Positions 22,633 through 34,655 of a stretch of 64,000 nucleotides of DNA are shown here, piece by piece. The number at the start of each line of letters is the position of its first letter. Position 1 is the first letter of the stretch. A program made the translations under genes and the position numbers. Under the pieces are notes generated by a model. That model was given only the letters and a program-made list of their open reading frames with translations, searched no databases and had not been told where the DNA came from. The stretch comes from Undaria pinnatifida (Eukaryota; Sar; Phaeophyceae; Laminariales; Alariaceae): assembly GCA_012845835.1 (NCBI GenBank), contig JABAKD010000025.1, forward strand, positions 23,421,923-23,485,922, given 5' to 3'.

Positions 22633-24865
22633 CTAACACCGGAAAGGGAGGTAACTGCGACGGTCACTCACATTGATATTTCCGTCCACAAACGAGACTT
22701 GAAACGGCCCCCTGGCAACCTTGGAGCCAACTTTCTGAATGAAGCTCTTGAACAACGCCTGGAAGTCCATCACACTTTTGTTCATCCCTGCCTTAACGTG
22801 TCCTCCGTAGGACTGCATGGCACCTGTGTCCGCGTTCCAGTCTCCCATCAGGTCCGGGCCCAATGCGAACACCGGAAGGCCGTAGTAGTGGCTCAGAGCG
22901 CCCAGCGAGCAAAAGTCAGGCATGTCAACGAGAATCGATGGCCACGTGTCGGGTTCTTCCGGGTTGCCCGCCATACCCTCCAAGGCCGGCGTGGCGTGGA
23001 TAGTCGTGTTGGCGGCGCGTAACGCGTTTTGAATAAGATCTGTCCAGTACCCGAAGCTACGAGCGAGCCGGCCATTTCTGTGTGTGAACTTCATGATAGA
23101 TGCACCGAGGATTCTAGGATTTCTCCCTGGAATCTGAAGGTCCGACGCCAACTCGTCCGAGTGGACGAGCGTGGTTCGTGCGGCTTTCCTCGTGATAGCC
23201 CAGCCACGCAAGACGGGAGGAAGTGATTTGATGGCGTCGTGCGAGTGGAAGTCCGGCGTGCAGGGTAAGAAGAGGTAGTCGGAAGTGAGCACGATGTGCA
23301 TGTTGAGCGCGCCCACATGGGGGTTGCAGTCGACAATGACGACGTCTGCTCCGCATTTGTGCGCTGTCAGGGTGATGAGCTTGTTCCACGCACCTGGCGT
23401 GGCTGGTTCGAAATTCAGTTTACTCGAGTAAGCAACCGACACCTTTTGTTCGTAAGCCGAGACGTCTTGGTGCCCAGGCAGGAGGTACAGGGCGCCCGTG
23501 CAGGTCGCTGGCAGGTCTATCTTTGTTACGTCGGCCGGTCCCCATTCTCCGAGCGCGTCTCCATCATCCGAATACTGTATCACGTTTTCTAGCGCGGTCC
23601 AGAGATTGTTCTTGTTCGTACAACCGTCCACCTGGAAGAAGGGCAGGAGCGGAGCAGGAATAAAAACACGCCTGAAAAGAGGAGAGTCTGATGAGCATGT
23701 GCGGAGGGCAGGATAGGGCATACGCACGAAGAACCCGATTTCTTGTCGTTGGCAGAAGGAGTGAAGTACAATAATATTGCTGCATCATACGCACGTTCGA
23801 TGCTGACTCGTTCTTAATCCCGCAATGGTACTCATATGCCTCCATTTTATCTGGTACATCCCGTCGCCAGCGTCCAATCGTGTTACGCGAAGGGAACGTG
23901 AAATCCAGGGAAGGGACGTTGTAAAGTAGAAATATAGTTTTGACATCGCGTACATCAATAGAACGGCGATTGATTGCCGATATATACATCCACGGTTACC
24001 GTGCGCCTTTCGTATACGGTTGTCGAGATCAGCGACGTTAATACAAGCAACTTCGAGCACACGCCAGGGAGGTTCTTCCGGTGACCCAGAGGCGGGCCGG
24101 CGTAAACGAATACTCAGGCCGCGCGAGTAACTGATCAACCCCCTGGCTGCGGAGCAACGGCGTGGCTTATGAGGACGGTGTTGGTCAGCCGTCATTCACA
24201 AGCGTACGTAGCATCGCCGACAAGACGATCGAACACACATCGCAGGGATTCAACCTTATTGTGAATGCTGAGTTCGTCGCGTAGCAAGGACGTACACTAT
24301 ATATTTGTACGGTATGCTGCTGTTGTCTGCATACTCTATGTAGCACGAAGAACGTTGATGCTGCGAAGCTCGAAGTGGGAGGTACAATATGTTTCCGGCG
24401 TAAGGACGACGTTTGGCAGAGCATGGAATGCGATAGGAAAAGGAGCAAGCGAGGATCGGCGCTCAAAAGTCATCTTGATTATTTTTTGCTCTCCGGTACT
24501 TGGACGGGTAGTGGGCGATGCTCTTCAGTATTTACCTTGTGATCGAAAAACAGGTTGTAGTCGACGATGCCGTTTTTCGTGGCCTCGTGTGATTGCCGGT
24601 ACCTAACCCACTCCTGCAGCAGCAGACATGACAGGTCGCACTGTGGGTCTGCGTCGACCATGAGGACACGCCTCCCCTTGAAGGCGTACGCAAAGCCCAA
24701 AGTGTGGCAAATGGTTGTCTTCCCGACGCCTCGTACCCGATTCCACACCGCCATGGTCTTAAAGGTGTGGTCGTCCCCCAAGTCCGGCAGGTCTTCAGGG
24801 GGGACGGGATACACGGCCTTCACCGGCTTGTTTAGTCGAGGGAATGGATCAGCCATGTGCGCCAT
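22633..24865 (-). CDS. ParA/MinD-family P-loop ATPase, two exons
   Basis: Exon 1 runs 24865-24536 and exon 2 runs 23631-22672, joined in phase 0 across a 904-bp GT-AG intron. A second donor-like GTGAGT at 22671 suggests a further exon; read through, the frame stops at 22633. The product is about 430-440 residues. Exon 1 has a P-loop RGVGKTT near residue 55 and the Walker A-prime segment RRVLMVDADPQ, typical of ParA/Soj. Exon 2 has the Walker B segment ADVVIVDCNPHVG, then TSDYLFLPCTPDFHS, also standard for ParA. In bacteria and plasmids these ATPases form ATP-bound dimers that position DNA or protein cargo; its role here is unknown. The usual signature KGGVGKTT reads VRGVGKTT, so the first lysine is lost. 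The start at 24865 (MAHMADPF) is my choice; the frame is open back to 25015. Bacterial or viral ancestry is likely but not shown. No ParB gene is visible. Confidence 0.8.
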
Positions 24866-25189
24866 AGATGTGTGACTATCTCCTTCGTGAACTCTGCAGT
24901 CTGGTGCAGTGGTGTTGCTCTCTCTGCAGGTGTAGGTAAATCGCGCGAAACACTGGATTATGTGCTGTCTGGAAACCGTGGGCCACGGGGTTGGATCAAT
25001 ACCGCGGCTCTGCAAAGATGTTGCCGTGACAGCTGGTTCTACGACGAATCGCAGCGCCGTCTCTCTGGGGTACTTCTCCGCGGTGCACTCAGTACGTGCT
25101 TACATTCTAAGATTTTCCATTGCCCCAGTTTCAGGCGAAATCTGACGGTTACAGATACGTGAATTCGAAGGGAAACATATTTTAGATAC

Positions 25190-25245
25190 TTGTACTTGTA
25201 GTCTAGTCTATAGTCTAGTCTAGGCTAGTCTATATATTTTTTAAT
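25190..25245. repeat. Short TAGTCTA repeats
   Basis: Five to six copies of TAGTCTA / TAGTCTAGTCTATA in tandem, with TTAGACTAGACTATA about 90 bp further on (25320-25335). They sit just before a family A copy. The same heptamer recurs near 44410-44460, 45725 and 47565. Confidence 0.7.
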
Positions 25246-25342
25246 GAAAAAGTTATAAGAAATTGAATGGTTGACACGCAACTTTGCAATGTGCGTGGTG
25301 CATCCATATTTCATTTTTATTAGACTAGACTATATAAATAAA

Positions 25343-25860
25343 AATACACTCCAGATGTGAGATCGAAGATTTCGTCGAAACTCATATTTGCAAGCTGTGT
25401 GTGTGATACTCCGATCGCGCGTATTACGGCTTGTGTGTCCTCATTAAGGATACAGGACGGCGACTCCCCTTGCAACTACAGTGTAGCGCTACCATTTTTT
25501 ACGATACCTGTCCTGTACATGTAGACTATGGTGTTTGCGAATTATATAAGTTTGAAAAACGTCAGCTGCTTGTACGACCGATGGAATGGTTGCAACTCAA
25601 CTTTGCAAGCTGCGTGGTACATCTCTATTTTGCTTATAGTTCACAATAGTTTCACAAAAATTACGGAAGGTCGTTCGCGCGTGTTGTATATTTTAGATAT
25701 TTTTGATCCTTATGGAAGATATAGGTCGGTGACTCCCGTGGATGTTGTCAGGGTCAACAGGACGATTTTCCGTACTATTAATAGTCTAATCATTTCGCGC
25801 ACTGATACTATAAAGCCCGCATGGAGGGTGAATTAAAAATTGAAAAACGTCAGATGTGTG
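25343..25860 (+). mobile_element. Family A dispersed repeat, copy 1 (degenerate)
   Basis: Begins with the family A head AATACACTCCAGATGTGAGA, then TCGAAGATTTCGTCGAAACTC, CTCCGATCGCGCGTATTACG, TGTGTCCTCATTAAGGATA and CGGCGACTCCCCTTGCAACT. A second, more decayed pass follows up to about 25860 (GTCAGGGTCAACAGGACGAT). Other copies: 29283 (+), 34128 (-), 35988 (-), 39470 (-), 41360 (-), 42318 (-), 44865 (+), 45495 (+), 60847 (+). No coding frame; class unknown. Confidence 0.75.
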
Positions 25861-27570
25861 TACGGCCGATGGGTGGTTTGAAACTCAACTTTGGCAAGCT
25901 GCGCGATACGCCAGGCACACTTTCACTTTCAATAAAAAATATATTTGATAAAGAAATATTTGAAGGATGCCAGCCGTGAGTTCGGCGAATTTCGGGTCAA
26001 TACTCATCTTTGCAAGCTGCGTTGTTGGTACATACATGTGATATACTCTATGGGTGAGTTATTTCTTCCAAACACGTCTGACGCAGCTGTGTCAGTTCGA
26101 TAAATTTAGGATCTGGCTATCTTCCTGCATTTTCTACCACTATGGTAATTAAGGCGACCACAACTTTCCACTTACCTGGTAAATTCGAGCGGCCGGTGTA
26201 TAACGCAGCTATTGATAGCAAAGAGGTGTATCGACCGTAAATTTGTCGAACTAACAGCTGACGCAGCTATCATAATTATAGAAACTACCATATGCAAGTA
26301 ATCACGTACCTGGACCTGGATAGGACGGACTCTACCTACCTGGCATTCACCTATCAAAATATCCTGATGCACGCTGCATCCTGTGTCAGCCAATCAGAGT
26401 CATTTGCGCTTGTATCTTGCGCCGCCGTATAAGATACACAGCGTGCCTTGGGTGACTAACCACTCACCTTCACCAGCTAGTCCCTCCTGTGCCGCATGCG
26501 TCTAAGAGAGACAGACGACCACCAGAGGTTCAGGCCTCAGATAACATAGAGCTGAAAGCAGAGAGAGGGCCGTTTAAAATCGCACGGTGCAGGATGGCAG
26601 CAGCCAGAGAGCGATCTGTTGTGCATCGCAAACGAAAATCAGGTCGACACCGAGAACTGCATCGGACGCAACAAGGCGGACCCGTGCAATCGCCCTACGC
26701 AAGTAGTACTGCTCGTGCAACTGCGTGTAACTGCCTTGTCGGCGCTTCCTCAAAGATCCATGACTGGAGGGCATGGGCACGCCATGTCAACGTCCGTTGC
26801 TGCCAGCGTCACCAACTTAGGTAGTTGACATGGTGCACGAGTCGCTGGATTGCGGTTTGCTGGTTCGATCTCAATGATCCCTTGCATAAGATGCAGGGCC
26901 GAAACGCTGGCTGGCGGACATCTCCCTTTTCGTGGGGGCATGTCCCTCGACTTCTATATCAAGGCGCGCCTCTGTACCCTCTGGTATCCATTATGTGGGA
27001 GTTCTAAGCCTGTGAGTTGTTGACGTGAAAATCTGCTCGCCCAGGATTGATATTACATCGTTTTGTGCGACACAGTTACCCTGGTACACATTGCGTTGTA
27101 CAGTGATACCTGGTACAACAGGAACAGGAATGAACGCTTTAACAGCATAGCAGTCAGGATTGCTCATTTGCGAAAGGGTGCGTTCTACCTGGTAGTTTTT
27201 TGCGAATAGCAACCCAACTCTCATGCTTTCTTGGTGGGTATGCTGTACTATTCATACGAACTCGTGTGTACTTGGTATGCTTGGTGCCTGGTTGGATATC
27301 AGGGACCAGGTTTGCTGCATTTATCGTGCATCTGGTAGACCCGTTTGTCCCAGCTTGGATACTACTCCTATATGCAAACACTCGTAGAGCACATATGTAC
27401 CAATCTATACAGTTGACGCCCGACGTCAGTTTTGGAGTCGAGGCCCGCTTCTCCTTGCTGCATGTACATGTGACCTACTAATAGTATCTTATTTTCTCCG
27501 GGCTCCGACCACCGTGTTTCCCTTACTACACACTTTTCTTGTTTTCATGAAAACCCCTTCGGTCATTTGC
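25861..27570. other. Intergenic, no supported gene
   Basis: AT-rich and then mixed DNA with scattered CCTGGTA motifs. Degenerate family A words (GCAAGCTGCG) occur up to about 26030. Nothing else recognised. Confidence 0.4.
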
Positions 27571-27571
27571 G

Positions 27572-29190
27572 AAGGCCCACCTGCACTATCTGCATTTGTA
27601 TTGGAAGCTTGTGAAAGCTTCCGTGGAAGCTTCCATCGCTTCCATGGAAGCTTCCACGACTTCCACGGAAGCTTCCATCGCTTCCATGGAAGTTTTCATG
27701 GAAGCAATGGAAGCTTCCACGCTTCCATGGCGTGGAAGCTTCTATGAAAGCTTCCACGGAACATTCCCACGAAAGATTCAACGGAAGCAACTTCCACGGA
27801 AGCTTCCACGGAAGCAACTTCTACGGAAACTTCCATGAAAACTTCCACGGAAGCTTCCACGGAAGCAACTTCCACGGAAGCTTCCACAAAAGCTTCCACG
27901 GAAGCAACTTACACGGAAGCTTCCACGGAAGCAATTTCCACGGAAGCTTCCATGAAAACTTCCACGGAAGCTGCCACGGAAGCAACTTTCACGGAAGCTT
28001 CCATGAAAGCTTTCACGGAAGCAACTTCCACGGTGAAGCTTTTTATTAAAGCTTCCACGGAAGCAACTTCCACGGAAGCTTCCTCGTAAGCAATTTCCAC
28101 GGAATCTTCATTAAAAGCTTCCAGGGAAGCTTACACGGAAGCAACTTCCACGGAAGCATTCATGGAAGCTTTCACGGAAACTCCCACGGAAGAAACCTAA
28201 CCCTAACGCTAACCCTAACCCTGACCATATTTTCCATGGAAGCTTCCACGGAAGCTTCCATGAAAGCTTCCGTGGAAGTCACTTTCATGAAAGCTTCCAT
28301 GAAAGCTTCCGTGGAAGTCACTTTCATGAAAGCTTCCATAACTTCCGCGAAAGCTTCCATTAATTTCACGAAAGCTTCCATGGAAGCTTTCGTGGAAGGT
28401 ACGTTCATGGAAGCTTTCGTGGAAGGTACGTCCATGGAAGCTTTCGTGGAGGCTTTCGTGGAAGCTCCCGTAGAATTTACTTTCGTGGAAGCTTTTATGG
28501 AAGCTCCCGTAGAAGTTACTTCCGTGGAAGCTTTTTTTTCATATTTTCCATATCTTCCGTGAAAGCTTCCATAACTTCCGCGAAAGCTTCCATTACTTCC
28601 ATGAAAGTTTCCATGGAATCGTTCGTGGAAGTTACTTCCAATGGAAGCTTTCGTGGAAGCTTTCGTGGAAGCTCCGGTGGAAGTTACTTCCGTGGAAGCT
28701 TTCATATCGTCCATTTCATCCATGGAAGCTTTTATGGAAGCTTCCACCGCTTCAAATGCTTCCATGGAAGCTTCCATGGGGGAAGCTTCCATGGCTTCCA
28801 TATCTTCCGTGAAAGCTTCCATAAAAGCGGTGAAAGCTTCCACAGAAGCTTTCATGAGCTTCCACGCAAAATGCAAGTAGTGCCGGAGGGCTACCTGCAC
28901 TCTCTGCCCTTTAGTTGGAAGCTTGTCAAAGCTTCCGTGGAAGCTTTCATCGCTTCCATGGAAGCTTCCACGACTTCCAAGCAAGCTTCCATCGATTCCA
29001 TGGAACTTCCATGAAAGCTTCCATCGATTCCATAGAAGCTTCCACGACTTCCATGGAAGCTTCCACCGCTTCAATTGCCTCCATGAGAGCATAGCTTGCA
29101 TATCTTCTGTGGAAGCTTCCATGAAAACGGTGAAAGCTTCCACGGAAGCTTTCATGAGCCTCCATGCACAATGCAAGTAGTGCCGAAGAC
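27572..29190. mobile_element. Foldback-like element(s) made of 12-bp GGAAGCTTCCAC-type repeats
   Basis: From 27600 to 28190 the units read mainly TTCCACGGAAGC; from 28230 to 29160 they read mainly TTCCGTGGAAGC, the inverted sense. The two arms therefore form a large inverted repeat around a core at 28196-28226. The outer ends are also inverted: CTGCACTATCTGCATTTG at about 27580 and ATGCAAGTAGTGC at 28868-28882 and 29172-29184. A second start (CCTGCACTCTCTGCC, 28888) suggests two elements side by side. Because 12 is a multiple of 3, several frames are open on both strands (up to 362 codons); these are repeat artefacts. Confidence 0.8.
28196..28226. repeat. Interstitial telomere-like CCCTAA repeats
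   Basis: Five consecutive CCTAA/CCCTAA-type units with single-base variants (CTAACG, CCCTGA). They sit at the centre of symmetry of the foldback structure. Confidence 0.8.
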
Positions 29191-29559
29191 TGTTTACGAG
29201 ACAGTTTTTTCCCCACTCGCCACGAGGTTTTATTTTTTTGTTTTGTTCACATTTCCGCACCAGGTGCGTTTTAATGCAAATATTGTACAGTTACAACGTC
29301 AGTTGTGAGTTCGACGAATTTAGGGTCGATAGTCATCTTTGCAAGCTGCGCATTAAATCGATCGCCCGTCCCTTTAGTAAGTTTCTATTTATCGCAGAAA
29401 GGATTCCCTTCGCGACCGAACATGGCAATCACTAGAAAACTACATACAGGCCCAAGGCAAGTTGAAAATTTATCCATTACCCCCGGACCCACACACCGCC
29501 TCTACGCGGTCACTGCCTGATGAGAGCAGATGTCGAATTCGTCGGAGGGGGGCAATTGG

Positions 29560-32325
29560 GAACGGGTGAAAAAAAGGCAGAGGTTACCGTGGAAACACGT
29601 TTCAAGGGAAGATAAGTAGGCTAGGGGAGAAAAGTTGGGGTCACGGCGAAGATTGGACTATGGGGGCAGGGGGCAGGGGGCAGGGGTGGAGGGGAAAGCA
29701 GCGGACCTGCTCGTGAAGCTGTTTTAGTATTCTCTCGGGAGGGTTGGCGAACGTAGGCGGATGGCGTGCAGTACCGTTGAGAGGTAATGGCGTTGACGAG
29801 GAGGAAATCGACGAGGAAATCGACGGACTGATGAAGGAGCCGGCGCGGGAGAGGAGGCGAAAAATGGACATCGCGGCGGAAAGAGGAACATTGTGGTATT
29901 TCGTACCGGAGAACTCGAGGTTCACTCGGCGAGGATAGAGGGCTGGGAACGCTGGGGGAGAAAGTGCATGACCGTGGGCGACCCAGAGTGAAAGAAGGCG
30001 GGAGTCGCAGGTAATTGTACAGTATTTTACGTCGAATATGGAGGAATCACCATGGGGAGCCAGAGTTTTAGTGGAAGTACAGGGGAGTCGAGTAGGCGGC
30101 CGAGACAGGGGAGGAAATGGGGCGTGCACATACGTGATAAGCGAAGGGGTGGGATACCCACTGGGCTTCTGAATGTGTTCTGGTTTCTGGGCCGTTGAGG
30201 TTGTCTGTCATAGTCGGAGGGCGGGTCCGCCGCGTACAATAGCCGGTGCAAGAGACAAGGAGGGAGGGGGAACTGGACTTGTCACAGCTTGACCCCGACG
30301 CCCCCCGCGACAGTATGGAGGAACACGTGTCTTCGAAAAAGTTGTGGAAAATTGGAATTAGAGGAAAAATGTGGAGAACGATGAAAAAGGTGGCGGAGTG
30401 TTTGAGGCGTGCTCTGATGCCGGACGAGGAAATATCCAAATATGTTGATATTTTGCAAGAGGAGTTCCGCAGGGATGTACACGATCACCCAATCTATTCA
30501 AGTTATATATTCATGACATGATAGTAGTAGTCGAAGCAGCAAAGCAAGGAGTCACGATGGGGGAAGATACGGTGTCGGGGTTGAGGTTTGCGGATGATCT
30601 CGTGGAGATATCAGTAAACACTCGAAGGGTTGTAGAGACATATAGAAAAAGCACTACATTACACTAGGAAATGGAGAGTGTCAGCGAACGTGAAAAAATG
30701 CACCGTAGTTATATGTAACGAATATAAGGTGAATCCGGTAAATAGCAAATGGAAGTGGGGAGAAGATGGACCACCGATCGTAGACCTATATATACGTACC
30801 TTTGCGTAGAGATATCGAAGGACTGCTCTTGGGGTGCACACATAACGAAAGTAATAGGAAAGGGTAAACCACAAGTAGGCAAGATGGATGCGATCCTAAC
30901 ACACCCGCACCTTAGCACTAAGATTAAGATATGTGTTCTGATTAACGTGATTGTACTCAAGTTAGGGTATGCAGGAGAGGTATGGGAAGGGAACCCAACG
31001 CTTGTGAAACAACTGGAACAGTGCAGATGACAGCAGCTAAAAAGATACTAGGATGCTCAAGTACGCCGAGTAATACAGTATTATGAGCAGATCAAGGAAT
31101 GTACCCACTTAAAACAGATGCAGACGCGACAAAGTTGAAACAGCAGTAAAATGAAAATAATATGCCAAGAAGAGAGGTTGCCAGCCATAGTTGAGAGGGC
31201 TGTATGGGAACAAATAACAAAAGGGCGGGCTGGAATGAGATGGGAGTACGTCGTCGATAAAATATGGATGGATTTTGGGGGGGACCAAGAATGGGTAGTA
31301 CTGAATATAGAGAAGTTTGGCGGGTACAAGACAGAAGCAAATGAAATAATAGAGGAGGGGGCTAGGCAAGCGCTAAGAAATATGGCGAAAGAGGAGAAGC
31401 ACTTAGAGATAATTTTCTTCGCACACTTTTACTTTCCAGATTCTGGACAAGCCGTGGTCACAGGTGACGTCCCTTCTCCCCCCCGGTTCTTGCCTTGAAC
31501 TTTCATCGCGCATAGGGTTCAGCGATCCCACTGCTCGTCGATTTTTCATCGAGTGTTGCTAACTCACGCTCTCGCGCTTTCCGCAAGTCAATTTGTGCAC
31601 AAGAAAAAGTTCCAACGAATTTATACGAGTATGCACTCGGCGGGGCTCGAACTCACGAAACTGACCTATACCAGGGTCGAGGATAACCTGATACGCCACC
31701 GGGCGACCGGCCTAGAGGTATACGGGGGGTTGGGAGAAGATGCTGGAAAGAAAACGCATCTGCATGACCCATTGGACTACGCGAAAAAGCTGAAACTGCG
31801 ATTTCGTGTATGGGACCTGGACCTATCAGAAAAAACGAACATATTTATCAGTAGTCGGGGATAGGAGGATGTGGCTACAAGTATGGGTTTGTGTGGCACA
31901 ACAATAGAGAGTAAGACCCACATAGTAGGAGAATATGAGTATATATATGAGAACGGGATGCGCTAGAGGAGGAGATGAGGAAATTAGACTATGTGACATG
32001 GAAGAGTTTTGTAGACTAAAGAGTAGCGAGAAAACAATCGCCATTCTAGGAGATAGCGTACGTGACATGGAATAGTTTGGTAGACTAGAGAGTAGCCAGA
32101 AAACGATCGCTATCCTAGGAGATTGATGGCGGCCGCAGACGGCGAAACAGGACAGGGGTAAGATAAGCAAACAGTTCTATGTAGTATATGCAAAACGCAT
32201 AATGAGATCCTAAATGTTGGAGGTGTCTCTAGTAGGAGTAGGAACCGTGCTCCGTCTCGAAAGGAATGCGTGGTCAATGGTCAAATGACTAAGACAAGCA
32301 ACAAACGAGTACGCCGCCCCCCCTA
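29560..32325 (+). pseudogene. Degenerate non-LTR retrotransposon (LINE), reverse transcriptase ORF
   Basis: The reverse transcriptase is recognisable from about 30300. WKIGIRGKMW is followed, after a frameshift near 30455, by GVPQGCTRSPNLFKLYIHDM, matching the QG...SP.LF region. GLRFADDLVEIS is the catalytic FADD variant of the F-x-D-D motif. WKWGEDGPPIVDLYTYL and ISKDCSWGAHI follow. The C-terminal part continues at 31151-31411 (EEKHLEI), is interrupted by a SINE, and resumes at 31712 (YGGLGEDAGKK) to about 32000. Stops (30664, 31083) and frameshifts show it is dead. The 3' end AACAAACGAGTACG plus a C-run is shared with fragments at 2781 and 10085. The 5' limit (about 29560) is uncertain; no endonuclease domain could be read with confidence. 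Confidence 0.85.
31403..31720 (-). mobile_element. tRNA-derived SINE inserted in the LINE
   Basis: The LINE protein frame breaks after KHLEI (31411) and resumes at LEVYGG (31712). The ~300-bp insert is flanked by TTAGAGATA (31403-31411) and CTAGAGGTA (31712-31720), a 9-bp target duplication with two changes. On the minus strand the insert begins GCCGGTCGCCCGGTGGCG, with an A-box-like TCGCCCGGTGG. GAGTTCGAGCCCC (a good B box with T-loop TTCGAGC) ends about 70 bp later. The T stem pairs 4 of 5 positions; no acceptor stem forms, so it is a SINE head rather than a working tRNA gene. It ends in AAAATT. Confidence 0.75.
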
Positions 32326-34040
32326 GGGAACACCATGATACCAATAAACAAGCGTATTGTCGTGAAGAGTAGAACAAAGTTTGCTTCACCGAGTTGATAG
32401 AAAATGTTTATGGCCATCACAGTTTCAATGTAAACCCCAGAGGCATCTATAATTAAAAAAAACTACGGCCATGGTGTTTTGAGGTTATGGTACCGTTTTT
32501 TGTAGCGCAATCCCCAACACCAGCATTTATTTGCTATTACAACAAAAAAAATGATGGCTGGGGTTCAAACGGTGTGATGACGTCCACGGTTGACCTTTTC
32601 CCCATGTGTCAAAAATCTTAACCTAAAGACTATATAAATATATATGTCAATAATTATATATAGCGCAGGTGACACCATCGTATGTTCATCTGCACGGGCT
32701 TCAATCAATTCATACCAGAATATCATCTACAGCATACCATAAGTACCGTTCACAGCACTACCAAAATATCCACTTCGAGAATTGACAAGAAAACAACATC
32801 ACGTAACACATTTTTTCTCCCATCCACCTAATAGTTTATCTTTGAAATATCGGACATCTGCATTTATTAATAGCACGAATGTGGAATACTTTGCTCGCAT
32901 CCACCTCCCACCGCCCCCCCCCCCTCCCCCGCCGCTCCACATCAAAATCCTCTTTACCTTTGGAGCCATCCACGCAGTGGCTCTAATTCATTTATTTGGG
33001 CTTCAAGTTCAAGTTATCCCCCCCCCCCGCCCCCTCCTTCCACGCCACCCCTACCATCGCGTAGACCTAGCACCACGCGTGCAGAAAGCTCCTAAACATT
33101 GATGCGACATAAAATGGCTTAACCTCCCCCCCTCTGTCCCTTTAAGGCCGCGAGGGGGGGCCAAGCGTTCCCTGGTCCCCGATTCCCAAGCGAGTCTAAT
33201 ATCTAGATGATTCGTCGGAACAGTAACAACCATGCATGACTAGGTTAACACGCGCTGCGATTAGAACTTCGGTTGGTTCATGGCTAAGTGTTAGGCAACA
33301 CCAGGGTCAAGAGTGTTTTATCCACAGACACTGTGAGTCTCTTCATATCGGCTCGCCCCTGGTTCTCAGCAGAGGTTCACACACACCTCGACTCTCGACT
33401 TTAAGGGGGTGCAGTGATCCAAATTTTGGGTGAACGAAACGATACGAAAACGACCTCCAACTGAACGTACGCACTTCGCTAGCGGGCAGCTACAGCTCCC
33501 CACAAGCAACGACGGCCCGCGAAATTGAGAGGCACTCCTGTTGGGGTGATGATCACGTAGGGTGCGCCAGACAGCAGTCATAGGTAGCCAGATGCGATTC
33601 ACGAGAAGTTTTCGTGATTGCGAGCATGCGAGCCAGGAACACCAAAAGCTCCCGAAATCGCTGAAATGTTTTAATTCACGCGCGGGCGCCTAATGCGGTG
33701 GGTACATCACCGACAAAATAATGGTTTTCGCCAAAAGGTTGCGGCTCCAAGGCGGATGACATAAACCTCGTTGTCATACGAGCAAATGAAGAGGGGGAAC
33801 AAAACCATTTCCGTGAGGGATGGGACGTCATGGAGTCCCCAAAAATGGCTAAAAACACGTGAAAAGTTCTGTATAATTTTGGATCTGTGCAGCGTTTTTT
33901 CTAACCTTTTAAAATAAGGATCTTGTTTTCAGAAGCCACTCTATTTTCAAGTGGAATTATTGATGTACGCGAAATGCCCTCATACGAGTTCCTGCTTAAC
34001 ATATTTCTGTGGGATCTCCCGACTGATTCTACGACAGCCT
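32326..34040. other. Intergenic with a family B fragment
   Basis: AT-rich up to 32880. Bases 32905-33110 hold two C-runs and GTAGACCTAGCACCACGCGT, the family B core found at 40420 and 40720. The remainder shows no gene. Confidence 0.5.
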
Positions 34041-34525
34041 GCCCCAAAACCCCCCTTCAACCCCCCCGCCCCCCCCCCACGACTTACTATAGGATATATA
34101 TGATACAAGGACGCAATCCACAGCCAGCTGTCAGATCTTGCCCGCCTAAAGAAGGGGTGTTATAGTTTCCGCGCACACATTGATTAACATCACCCTGTTG
34201 ACCCTCTGGTAGAAGCTAGTCCAACGGTGTGAAGAGTCGTGGCGCCGGGTAGGTGTGAGGGAAGGGACGCAGGGGTATCAGCTTCGCTTGGAGACAGCAC
34301 CGGTTCTTCTTTGCAGATTTCGTTTTATTGGCGTTGAGCTATGAGAAGCTCGAGGAGACAGGAAAGGAGGATTAGGAGCATGGGGGTGTGGCGAGGTTAT
34401 CTTACCGAATCTATTGCCAGCTATACTGACAGTCTATTACAAAGGGGAGTCGCCGGCCATGTCATTAATCAGGACACAAACCCAGTAATTAATATGCGCG
34501 ATCAGAGTACCACACGAGACCTATT
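34040..34525 (-). mobile_element. Family A copy interrupted by other sequence
   Basis: 34128-34212 matches the tail half of family A (CAGCTGTCAGAT, TTATAGTTTCCGCGCACA, ATCACCCTGTTGACCCT). 34436-34520 matches the head half (AAAGGGGAGTCGCCGGCC, ATTAATCAGGACACA, GCGCGATCAGAGTA). About 220 bp of unrelated DNA separates them, so the copy was split. Confidence 0.6.
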
Positions 34526-34655
34526 TAAAGACATATAGTGTTACTTTAAGGGGATTTCGGGCTGTTGGGTGGGCTGTTGGGTGGTCGTGTTGGTTCTCTT
34601 TTATGTTAGTTCTGAGGTATGAGTGGACAAAGAATGTGGCAGGTTCCCCGTACAG

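Noticed and set aside
22500-25200. A bacterial-type par operon
   Set aside because: No ParB-like frame or parS-like repeat cluster is visible, and the ATPase gene has an intron.
26815-26890. tRNA-like segment with TAGTTGACATGG and GGTTCGATC
   Set aside because: A and B box words are present at plausible spacing, but D, anticodon and T stems do not form.
28172-29260. 362-codon minus-strand open frame
   Set aside because: Produced by the 12-bp repeat, whose length is a multiple of three; several frames on both strands are open in the same way.
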